A DNA stretch of 64,000 bases from Rhodotorula mucilaginosa (Eukaryota > Basidiomycota > Microbotryomycetes > Sporidiobolales > Sporidiobolaceae): assembly GCA_034406715.1 (NCBI GenBank), contig CP137871.1, forward strand, positions 186,001 to 250,000. The letters run 5' to 3'. Positions 21,948 through 31,473 of this stretch are shown one piece after another. How positions within the stretch are numbered: the first letter of the stretch is position 1; every line of letters begins with the position of its first letter. Below the pieces are notes generated by a model, which was not told where the DNA came from, ran no database searches, and worked only from the letters and a program-made list of their open reading frames with translations. The translations under genes were made by a program, and so were the position numbers.

Positions 21948-24234
21948 CTACTGCTGCCGATTCTTGTCCGGATCACGCTCCTGGCCTTTCGCCGCCTCTA
22001 GTCGCTGGAGCATCTCTTCTCTACCCGGCCATTTCTTCCCGCCGAGGTTGCGCCACTCCCATTCCTGCAGGGCGGCTTCGTCGTAGGTCTTGCCGACGAC
22101 AGAGTCCTCGTCTTGCAAAAACGTCGTGCCGGCAAGTTCGGGGGGCAAGAAAGTCTGATGGACCGGGTGGGCGTAGCCGGGCTCGTAACTACAGTTTGCG
22201 TGATTCAGTCCGACAAGACTGTGTATCAAGGGAGAGAAGAAACCGAGACTCACCGATAATCTCGTCCGTACCCGAGCTGCTTCATCAAGCCGGTCGGCGC
22301 GTTCCGTATGTGCAGCGGCACCGGATAAGCTTCCGAGTCGCGAACGAGTGCTTTTGCGGCATTGTAGGCTTTATAGACCCGAACCGACTTGGGCGACTCG
22401 GCCAGCATGACAACCACCTGGGCGAGGATACACTGTCGAGCCGGGGGAAACTAGCGTCAGGCGAGGCAAAGCGAGCGTGGGGAAGGCGATTCGGCAGAAT
22501 TACATCGCACTCTGGCATCCCGATCAGCTGCGTAGCCTGATACGCAGACAGCGCTTGCGGCAGTGCTTGGGGATTTGCAAGTCCCACGTCTTCGCTAGCC
22601 TGTTTCCGATACAGCGAAATCCGTCAGTTTCGGATGGTACACACGAGCGATCGCCAGTCACAATTCACCATTCGGACGAGTCGCCGCGCGACAAAGAGCG
22701 GGTCGTCGCCGCCTTCCAGCATCCGAGCCAGCCAATAGAGCGCTGCGTTTGCGTCGCTGCCGCGAACGGCTTTGTGCAGCGCAGAGATGGTGTCGTAGTG
22801 GTGCTGCACAGGTGCAATGAGTCAGCTCACACTGTTTGTTGAGTCAAAGGAAGCAACAGCGACGCCCTCACATCGCCTGTTCGGTCGTATTGGAGATGTG
22901 CTTTTCGCAGACTGCGCTTGAGTTCGTCGCGGCTGATCTCGCCCTTCGAGTCTCGCGTCGCCGAGACCGCCAGATCGAGCGCCGAAAGCGCCACACGAGC
23001 GTCGCCGTCCGCCGCCGCCGCGAGGAAGCGGACCAGGTCCGGGTCGATGGGCCCCATGTGCGTAAAAACGGGATCGGCGACGTCAGGCACAGATACCGCT
23101 GTCGGATCGGTAGAGCCCTGCTCTGCTGGTGTTTCGCTTGCACTGTTCCCGGCCTCCGCCTTGACTGGTGTCGCGACGGGCGGCGGAGGCCGGGAAGGCA
23201 GAGGAAGGGTTTCGCCGGTCTGCTGCTCGTGTTGAATGCGAAGAGCTCGGACCAAGATACGGAAGATGTCGTCCGGCGTGAGCTTGTTGAGCACAAACAC
23301 CCGGCAGCGCGAGAGGAGGGCGTTGTTGAGCCGAAAGCTCGGGTTCTCGGTCGTGGAGGCGATCAGGGACAACGTGCCCGCTTCGACGACCGGCAGGAAG
23401 GCGTCCTGCTGACTCTTGTTGAATCGCTGGATCTCGTCGATGAAGAGGAGGGTCTTGCGACCAGTGATCTTGAGAACGTTCTCGGCTTCGGTAAAGACTT
23501 CGCGGAGCTGTGCGGCGGTTGCGTTCGTCGCGCTGAGCTCTTTGAAGATGCTCGATGTTGTTTTGGCGATCACGCGAGCGATCGTAGTCTTGCCGGTACC
23601 CTGCAAAATCAGGTCAGCATGCAGTAGCGTTGTACTGCGAACGGTCAAGACGGGATGGCTCACCGGTGGCCCCCAGAAGATGCAAGATCCAATCCGGTCG
23701 GCGTCGATCAAGCCGCGCAGAAGCGCTCCTTTGCCCAGCAGGTGTTCTTGCCCGACAAAGTCGTCGAGACTTGACGGGCGCACCATTTCCGGCAGCGGTT
23801 TCGCCGCCTCGAGGAACGACTTGCTGCTGCTGCGCGGTTTCTTCGCAGGACTCGGGTCTTCCACGGCCTTGCCATTCGCTGGCTTTGACGGCGTCGTCCG
23901 CGGCTTATCGAAGCTGCTCGATGGCGGTTCAGGGTCGCTCCGCCCGCGCTTGCTCAGCGCGGTGGTGCTTGAGCCGGAGGAAGTGGAAGCGACGCCGGAG
24001 CTGCGACAGCCAAAGTCGAGGTGCATGTTGACGACTTGCTGCGTCACGAAGCGGCCGCAGATCGGACTGTGTTCGCGAATGATCAGCATGCGCGACCGCA
24101 ATCCGGATTGGAAGGCGTAGAGCTTCACCATTCGACTGTCGTTGTGGTTGAACCGACAACTCGAGATTGCGTCAGCGCTGAGGTTCGGCGAGGGAGCATT
24201 GAGGGCGCAGCAGCGACACACCCAGAGTGGCCAT
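21948..24234 (-). CDS. MGS1: MGS1/WRNIP1 AAA+ ATPase (replication-fork maintenance)
   Basis: MGS1 is a clamp-loader-related AAA+ ATPase that binds ubiquitinated PCNA. The ATG at 24234 (M-A-T-L) was chosen because two short introns then reconstitute an intact UBZ zinc finger, C-P-I-C...H-L-D-F-G-C. The first Cys codon is split by the second intron. A Ser/Lys-rich linker leads to the AAA+ core with F-V-G-Q-E-H-L-L-G, Walker A G-T-G-K-T-T (its loop also split by an intron), Walker B L-F-I-D-E-I, sensor 1 S-T-T-E-N-P-S-F and S-R-C-R-V-F arginines. The C-terminal oligomerisation region has [10 protein letters not shown] and [21 protein letters not shown]. All catalytic motifs look intact. Confidence 0.95.
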
Positions 24235-24479
24235 ACTGCACGGCGGGACGGTGAAAGGGCAGCAACTGTAGCTTGATGATGATGGAGGGATCTGAGCGAG
24301 AAGTCCGCCGTCTCTCGGCCGAGGCAAATTTCTTCGACGCCGTCGTTGGCCGTCGCGTAGTATCATAAGGAAAGCGAAACTTATTCTAGGCCACAGAGAG
24401 AATCAATCTGACGGAGATACCCTAAGCGGGAACAATCGCATAAGGTTTTACAACACCCAGCCTCCCGAGGTTCCATCCA
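24235..24479. other. Spacer MGS1 promoter / OPT 3' flank
   Basis: About 245 bases, with an AT-richer segment near 24362-24415. Nothing further is recognised. Confidence 0.4.
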
Positions 24480-27427
24480 TCACGGACATCCCGCGCAGTA
24501 GCCTCCACCCCCGATCCCGCATCCCCAACACGTCGCCGGTCCTCCAACGTCCGCACTCTTGAGCCCGAGGCCCACAACGCTGGCGAGACCTTCGCCGAGA
24601 ACGAACCCCGAGGCGACGAGGACGAGCCCAAAGTGTTCGAGGTGGGCCGCACCGCTGTTCCTGCTATTCAATGAAGGGGGATACGTACGGGCGCGTTTTC
24701 GGGTGTAGTGGAGCGAGACGAGCCCGCCGACGAGGCGAGCGAGAGAAAAGGAAGGAGTGTTGATGAAGCCGACAGCAAAGGCGATCCTGTGGACCGACAA
24801 GGTGTCAGCGATCAGATAGCAGCCGAACACACGCAACTGAACATACCCAGACGGGATCCAGCGCGTCCACCGCCAAGCGCGAGCGCGATCGCCATCGCTG
24901 ATCATGCCCGCTCCATCAGCCGCAGCCGCCGCAATCTTGGCCTTGCCCACCGCCTTGAGCGTAGCGAGCGCAACGAAAGCGGTACCGAAGATGAGCATCG
25001 CTCCCTCGGTGTGCGGGGGCAGTTTGCCCGTGTTGACCAGGCGCGCGAGGTTGAGCCAGATTGCGGCGGTCGGGACCGGAAAGGCCGCGCTCGGGAACTC
25101 GTAAACGCGGCGGTATAGACAGTACACTCCAGTCGAGACAAAGACGGAAGCGAGACTGCCGATGAGCTGCGGGCGTACGAGAACTCAGGTAAGAAACGGT
25201 GCGGTCGAGTTTGAACGAGCGCTGAAACGCACCTGGCCATGGAACTGCGCCTTTGGGCTGCTGCCCCAGAGGTAGCCGGTCTTCATGTCCTGCATCAAGT
25301 CTCCGGCTTGTTGCGCGCCAGCTTCCGCAATACCGCCAGCGACGAGGTTCGCAACGACGTTCCCGGGCTGCACGACGGCAAAGACGAGTTGCGAGATCTT
25401 GCCGATCGCCGAAACCGGATTCAAGTCGGTCGTGCCGAGTGCGCGGACTCTGCAGTACGCTGCGTCAATTCCTCTTTACTTGCGGAAGTAGACGGGAGAA
25501 AAGTAAAGGGGACGCACCCGAGGATAGCGAAAATAGAAGCCAGGATCAGAGCGATCACGGTCGCCCACCACTTGATGCCGTCCTCGCCAAACACGGCCGA
25601 GACGAACAAGACGCACGAGATGCAGCTGAGCACTGCCCCGATGACGACGACCGGCGTGGACGGTTCCTCATCCTCGCGAGCGACTTTGCGTGCGACACCA
25701 GCGGCGCCTCCTCCGACGCGGAGTCCATCCATACTCCTCGCATCCTCGTCGTCGTCATCCTCGTCATCCTCGTCATCATCGCTATCGAGCGCGTCCCTCT
25801 CTGCGCGAACAAACAAGTGTCCCGACTTGGCGCGCTCCGCCGTCCGAGCCAAGAAGGGCCGCAACGCCTGCGCGGCGACGAACGAGACGCTCAAGATCGA
25901 CTCGGCCGTCATGATGGCCAGAGCGGGCCAGAGGATCCAGCCTCGGGCGCCGTCGGACGAGGACGAGACGGGTCCGGGTGCCCAGCCGAGCTGCTTCGAG
26001 AGTGGCGAGAGGAACGCCCAGCCACAGAGCATGCCCTGCGTGCGGAGTCCAATACAAGAAGTCAGCGCACAGGATCATCCGCAGACCTAGTTGAGCAAAC
26101 AGCTGAAATAGACGACGCCCACGCACCGCATTCATGCTCAACACCGTTTCCGGACCCATGATGATGCCTTGGCCGACGTAGGAGAAGGACGGAGTGAACC
26201 TGCGCGCAGAAAGACCGCGAAAATGAGCGACCAAATGGCGATTGGAGGAGGATGAGCCGGAGCCGTACCACCAGAGCCAGTCGTGCGCCGCCCGACGGAA
26301 AAAGATGTCGAAAACGGGCACAGCGTAGATGACCGGCATCGCGAGACTGAGCAGCTGTTTCGCACATGTTGATCAGCGCTGGGCCGCTGAGTAAAGTACA
26401 GATAAAGTGTCAAGAGCGCACCGTATAACTCGCCGACGCTGCGAAGCTCAGGAGTAAGGACCGCCAGGCTTTATGACCGACGATCTCTTCGGCCGAGATC
26501 TCTTCGTCCGGCAAGATCAAGTCGCCCATCTCTTCCTGCCCCATCGACTCTTCTCTATGGAGCATAAAGGCCGTCTCTCCACTTCGCGGCGGTTCGGGAA
26601 CGGCAGCCGTCCTCCTCGCCGCTCCTCGATTCCGCAACCCGTGCTTCGACTTCTTGGGCCCCTCAGGCGAATGGACCAAGGGTTTCCCATGCAAGACCCC
26701 CAAGACTTGCGCCGTCGCGGTCCCGCTCGGGAAGACCAACTTCTCGCGGACGACGACCTGTTTCCGGAGCGGGACGGCGAGGAAGACGCCGAAGAAGGCG
26801 ACGCCGAAGGACCAGGCGAGGAGGGCACGGAAGGACAGGATGAGCGGCTCGGCGCCGCCGTCGAGCTCGGGGGTGAGCATTCCGAGAGCTGGAATGACTC
26901 CGACGAAACCGGCGGCGAGGGGCAAAGTGCCCGTCGCGACGGCAGTCGTTTGCAGGACGATCTGCAGGGGGTTTCGATAGGCCAAAAGTCCCGTCAGCCT
27001 GGGTGAACCACCGCCTCGCATCAAGCAAGAGAGCGACTATGTACATTCTCATGTATTGTCAGGGGTCTGTTGTCGAACAAGCCGCTGCTCGGGAGCACCT
27101 TGAAGACGGCGAAACCGAGCAAAGAGGCCTGGAGCGACATCATCGAGATCCAGCCCGTCTGGAGACCAAAGTACGAGTTGGTGCAGGCGAGAAGGACGCC
27201 GATAATAAGTCCGACGACGACGGCTCGGAGCTGTACGGCCGCACAGGGCGATCAAGAGAAGCTACATCAGTGGGACCGCCGGCAGATGGGTACACTTCTT
27301 CTCGCGGCAGACGTACCGTCAGCTCCTCCTCCTCTTCGCCATCTCCGACCTGTTTCCTGACTTGCTCGCGTGGCCGCGACTCGAGCAACCTGTCGAGGCT
27401 GCTCCGCGATCCCGTCGTGCGCGCCAT
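24480..27427 (-). CDS. OPT-family (YSL-like) oligopeptide / metal-chelate transporter
   Basis: A plasma-membrane or vacuolar proton symporter of the OPT superfamily. The ATG at 27427 (MARTTGSRSSLDRLLES) gives a charged cytosolic N-terminus ending in a Glu run. A well-formed intron (donor gtacgt near 27316, acceptor near 27242) joins it to the first membrane helix, L-T-L-R-A-V-V-V-G-L-I-I-G-V-L-L. N-S-Y-F-G-L-Q-T-G-W, V-A-T-G-T-L-P-L-A-A-G-F-V-G and P-S-G-T-A-T-A-Q-V-L are characteristic OPT/YSL signatures. About 14-16 hydrophobic segments follow. A cytosolic loop carries an Asp/Glu-rich stretch (D-S-D-D-D-E-D-D-E-D-D-D-D-E) coded near 25745-25800. The C-terminus is Gly/Cys-rich (C-W-G-C-G-I-G-G-G-G). 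The substrate cannot be read from sequence. Confidence 0.9.
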
Positions 27428-28438
27428 CTTCCTCAGTCTCTTGAGCCGCTGCACCGGGCAGGCAATCCGGCGTGGTCGAATTGGATACAGCGACGCTTTA
27501 TGTCGTCCGCTGTGTGCTCCTGCGACGTTGCTGACTGTGCCGATGCGGGGCGCCAATTGCAAGCGGTGCGAGGCGTAGAGGAGTCGGAGGCGCGCCTGTC
27601 GGTATTCGGGCAAGTGTCCAGTCGAGTCGGTGATAAGTTATGCTCTACGGCAGACTCGGCGAGTTGAGGAGGCCGAGGCCGTGAGTGTCCGGACCGCAAA
27701 CCAACTGTGACTAGCTTTCCCCTTCGCCATCTACACTTCGGCTCGGAGTTCGCGTGCGATGCTGCTCTCGGGTCAGAAGCATTGCTATATTACTGAGGAA
27801 AAAGTCCCTCCAAGTCCCTACCTGCTGCTACGGTCACCGCTGCCCTCCATCAAGAGCTGCGCTTTCAGCTCCGAAACGGACCCGTACAGGTCCTCGCGGG
27901 GACCGAGTCCAGCCAGTGCATCTAGTCACACGCTTATCTTCACTTTACAAGCACACCGCTGTCCGATCCGATCCGAGACTGCGTGCTGGACTCGCGGTCC
28001 GCGCTGCAAGAATACGCCTTCTTCACCCGACCCGACACTGCGCTCGCTGCGCTTGAAAAGTCTGGGATTGATCTTTTTGACTTCGCCGTGGGGGACTCTG
28101 ACAGACTCAACAAAGTCATCCGTCAAAGTGGCGATTCGGAGAACCGCCTCGCGTTCAAGCCCGCCCCCGTTTGGACGCCCCCATCGCGTGCCACTAGCTT
28201 CATCTCTGCAGCAAGAATGCGCGCAGGGCTTTGGATCTTGCGCTATTGTCTGACCAGGTCCGAATGAGTTTGCTCACATCACGGCCCATTTACGAACGGC
28301 CTTTGCTTGCGCGAGGCAGCTTTCTCTACAGAGATCTACGCTTACTCTCGACAAAAAGTCGCAAGAGGAAGGACGCCCGAGACGGCTTCATCATTCCTAT
28401 ACAGACTGGATCCAAGCATCACGAGCACACAACCTACA
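27428..28438. other. Long spacer with an orphan open frame
   Basis: About 1 kb between the OPT start and the J-protein 3' end. On the plus strand, 27983-28267 is open for 94 codons with coding-like composition (ATG at 27983, MLDSRSALQEYAFFTRPD, then F-D-F-A-V-G-D-S-D-R-L-N-K-V-I-R). It has no clear partner exons and no family I recognise. It may be a gene remnant or a small unrecognised gene. Confidence 0.3.
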
Positions 28439-30025
28439 TCAAAGGACCAGCTCTCTCGCACGCTCCTTCCACCTCGGCTGCGCCGTGGAAGCCAGTGGCG
28501 TGACTTTGGACTTGTGCGCCGACTCGATCCGTTTCGCATGCTGGTGTCGGTGTGGGTGGTCTCCTCCGCGGGGGTCTTCGTAGCTACGCAGCCCCCCGGG
28601 AAGGTGACCTCCCGGACTGCGAAGCGAGATGTGCGCTGGTGAAGGCGGGGCGGGAAGACTGAGGAGCGTTCCGGGAGGGGGCAACGAGCGGGAGCGGTGC
28701 CCGTGTTGCTGGTCTCCATGATGATGATGGTGATGAGGAGGAGAGTGATGATGATGCTGTCTGCGTTCCGGGTCGTGGTGGTGCTTGTGCGGGTGATGAG
28801 GAGGGTGGGAATGGTGGCGATCGTCCGCGTAGGCGTAGGCGTCGGTGTAATAATCGCCAGGCATCGAAGCTCGAAAGCCGGAATGGAAGTGCTGCCGGGT
28901 TTCCTGAGAGTTCAAGGTGAGTAGGGCGAGGGTCAAAGGAGCTGCGGGAAGTAGGACCCACAGCGTGCGAAATGATGGTCGTGCTTTCGCTGCGCCACCT
29001 CGTCGTCCCATCCCGGCAGTACGTCACTTCCTGACGGCCGGCTTTAGTCTGACGTGAGGAAAAGAGCGTCAGACATCTTGACCTCTTCTTCTCGACTTCA
29101 AAGAGAGAGAGCGCGAAGAAAGCGCACCACACGATCGCCATTCGACTCCGTCTTCGCTTCAGTCCATTCCTTCCTCGCCGTCTTGCACTTTTCCTGATCC
29201 GGACCGCCTTTGCCGTGGTGCCCATAATGGCCGTGAGGCGCGGGGTACAAGTCCGGATAGCGTTTCTCCCGCAGAGCGAGTTCGTGCATCTCGGTCACGG
29301 TGTTTTGGAAGAGCTCAGTTGGACTCAGAGTGGCGAGATCGTCGAGAGCGGCCGCCTCTTTGTCGGAAACAGCTTGAGGAGAGATATAGTCGGGCGGTAC
29401 AGAGTCGGAATGTGCCTCGAAACCGGGCGTCCGGAGCGGATGTTGTCCTTCGCCGGGACGAGGATACCCTCCCGGAGGAACACGATAGCCCGGAAAGGGA
29501 CTCTCTGGCGCGTCCGGATTCGGTGCAAATCGTCCCTGGGCGATAGAAACGGGTGGTCCGGTCCAATTCGAAGGGAAGTGGGCGGTGGAAGGAGGGACAA
29601 CTTGCGAAGGAAAAAGAGAGGCTGCGAAATCTCGTGCTTGAAGTGAGAGGTCATACGCTTTTCGACTTGTCTCTGTTAGCCCAAAGGAAAGGATGTTTCA
29701 ACCAGTATGCGCCTCCTGCAGAACGAAACTATATGTCTTGCCGTCGCTAAGTATCACATAAGCCCGCGCGAGTGCTTGAAATTTCCTCGCCGCCTCCGCT
29801 TTCTCAGCTTCCTCCGGAACTCGATCCGGATGGTACAGCTTTGCCTGCCAATGTCTTGTCTCTTGTCAGCTGTATCTGGAAGCAAGCTAAAGGGAACTGA
29901 GACAAGTGACGTACCAGCCTCAAGTACGCTGCGCGAACCTCGGCGGTGGTGGCGAGGGGCGTGAGCTCGAGGAGGGAGTATAACGACGGCGCGACATGAT
30001 CGATTGAAGCGAGGGCGGTGCCCAT
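28439..30025 (-). CDS. J-domain (Hsp40) protein, possibly membrane-anchored with a His-rich tail
   Basis: The ATG at 30025 starts MGTALASIDHVAPSLYSLLE. The J domain spans about residues 12-85, with an intact H-P-D loop (K-L-Y-H-P-D-R) and S-R-K-A-Y-D-L. An intron inside the J domain appears to use a GC donor (gcaaga near 29740) with a ctaacag acceptor. A Pro/Gly-rich linker follows, then T-E-L-F-Q-N-T-V-T-E-M-H-E-L and a Gly/His/Lys segment ending near 29110. The frame can stop there. Alternatively an intron of about 140 nt joins it to an open frame down to 28439 that codes one hydrophobic helix (L-W-V-L-L-P-A-A-P-L-T-L-A-L-L), a Tyr/Asp segment and a strongly His-rich tail (runs of His at 28700-28800). 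The J domain is sure; the membrane/His extension is inferred. Confidence 0.75.
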
Positions 30026-30323
30026 GTGCTCCGGTGTGCGTATAAGTCACTGTGTATCAGGGTCTGAGACCACCTCGTTCGCACAGGAGGAGAAGGTCTT
30101 TAAGAAGCAATGGACAAGCCGCGGAGCTCGGAGGGAGCTGCTTCCCGTCGAAGGCCTCGTGATCAAGCGAGTTCTCTGTCTCTTTATATGCGATGCGCTT
30201 CCCAAAAGGGTCCATAGCCGGCATGGAGGCTGTCAAAATACATGATTACAGGGGGTTTACGCGCGCATGAGCGCGAAAAGGAAATAGGATCGAACCCAGA
30301 GCAATTGCTCAGGACAGAACAGA
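30026..30323. other. Spacer: J-protein promoter and PHF5A 3' flank
   Basis: About 300 bases. It contains a copy of the island-family motif at 30111-30131. No coding exon is supported. Confidence 0.4.
30111..30131 (-). promoter_or_regulatory. Island-family-like upstream motif at the J-protein gene
   Basis: On the J-gene strand this reads GAGCTCCGCGGCTTGTCCAT, about 85-105 nt before the ATG at 30025. It is the only good copy found upstream of a gene outside the island family. Chance is possible for a GC-rich word, but position, strand and length match the others. Confidence 0.4.
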
Positions 30324-31209
30324 TCAACCCTTGACGAATTGACCGGCGGCTTTGCGAGTATAGAAAGCGTCCGTCCTGAACAAAGCGGTAGGTACCGTGT
30401 CAATGGAATCCCGAGGTGTGTCGGAGAAAAGAGAGGACAAACGCACCGAGAAGTGCCGATATTGACAATCTTGGGGCATCCGTCCCGAGACTTTTCTAAC
30501 CGTACGCACTCCTGCACAATACAACAGCGAGTCAGTCTGAGGTTTTCACGGACTTGCACGCCTTTCGCGCAAATCAGAGGCAAGAAAGACGGCGCCGAGC
30601 AAACCAGCGACTCACCGCGCAATAGTATGCGTCCGAGACACCTGTCAGACAGACCGTTAGCGAGCTGCCGCACAGAAGAGAGGGAGCACGACCCTCTGGG
30701 TGAGCAGACTGCGCGACGGAAGACTCACCGTGACCGCCACAGACGATACACCTTCCGCCGTACGTGCCAAAGTTGCACTCGTCGCAGATCCGGACCAGCT
30801 CTGCCGGTCGCACGTACGAGTCGCAGATCGGGCTATAGGACGGAGCAGATTTTGAGTCAGCGTCCTAAACTTGCGGGACGAGCGGCGGAGAGCGGGCAGC
30901 GAGAGGAGGCGTTGCTCACCATTTACCGTCGTCCTTCTCGCACAACCGACCGATCGCTGCAGGTACAACGTGTACAGGTCAGTGCATGCTCTGCAGCCTC
31001 CATGTAGCCGTCACCTTCAGGACGCACCGATACCAGGCTCTGTGTCCGGTGCGATCCATTTTGGCGCAAGTCATCACGACAGGTCGACGCGTCACGCATG
31101 GAGAGACAAGGAAAAGCGTCAGTATGCGGCCTCGAAAGAGATACATGAAAGGACTTTGTGACTGCGTACGCTTGCGACACTGGACGAGATCGGTGTTGTG
31201 TTTACTCAT
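30324..31209 (-). CDS. RDS3: PHF5A / Rds3, SF3b-complex zinc-finger splicing factor
   Basis: A small, very conserved protein of the U2 snRNP SF3b complex that helps recognise the branch point. The ATG at 31209 gives [13 protein letters not shown]. Reading through seven exons yields [61 protein letters not shown] and a C-terminal K-A-A-G-Q-F-V-K-G. It is about 113 residues, as usual for the family, and all zinc-ligand Cys positions are present. Exon 2 is a 12-nt microexon (31028-31039, AGCCTGGTATCG) completing Q-P-G-I. One intron splits a CPIC cysteine codon. Six introns in so short a gene is dense even here. Confidence 0.93.
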
Positions 31210-31473
31210 CTCGCGCGGGCGGGTGCTGAGGCTTGTCGGCTAGTGGAAGGGGCTCTACGTCGGTCTGGGATGACGCTTGCGGTGGTGGACAAGCTTCCGG
31301 CGACTGTGCAGCACTACAGAGAGCAGCTCGCTCAGAGTTTCTCATCAAGAGTCGGTTCGGCTGATCGAGTCCCGCCTCCCCTCAGTCACTCCCTGCCATC
31401 TCGCTTGGCCGGTTTCGACCGCCACTGCAGCTCTCTCTCTTCCCGCTCATTGACTCTACCCTGCAGTCATGTA
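31210..31473. other. Spacer: PHF5A promoter / island-3 edge
   Basis: About 265 bases. An 8-nt match to the core of the island motif (GGACAAGC at about 31288) is too short to claim. Composition becomes less GC-rich from about 31.45 kb rightwards. Confidence 0.35.

Noticed and set aside
28700-28800. CRISPR-like short repeats around the CAT/ATG runs
   Set aside because: Simple-sequence codon repeats without regular spacers, in a eukaryotic context.
28697-28924. Plus-strand Met/Val-rich frame opposite the His-rich segment
   Set aside because: It is the reverse complement of His codons (ATG runs from CAT), with no plausible protein character.
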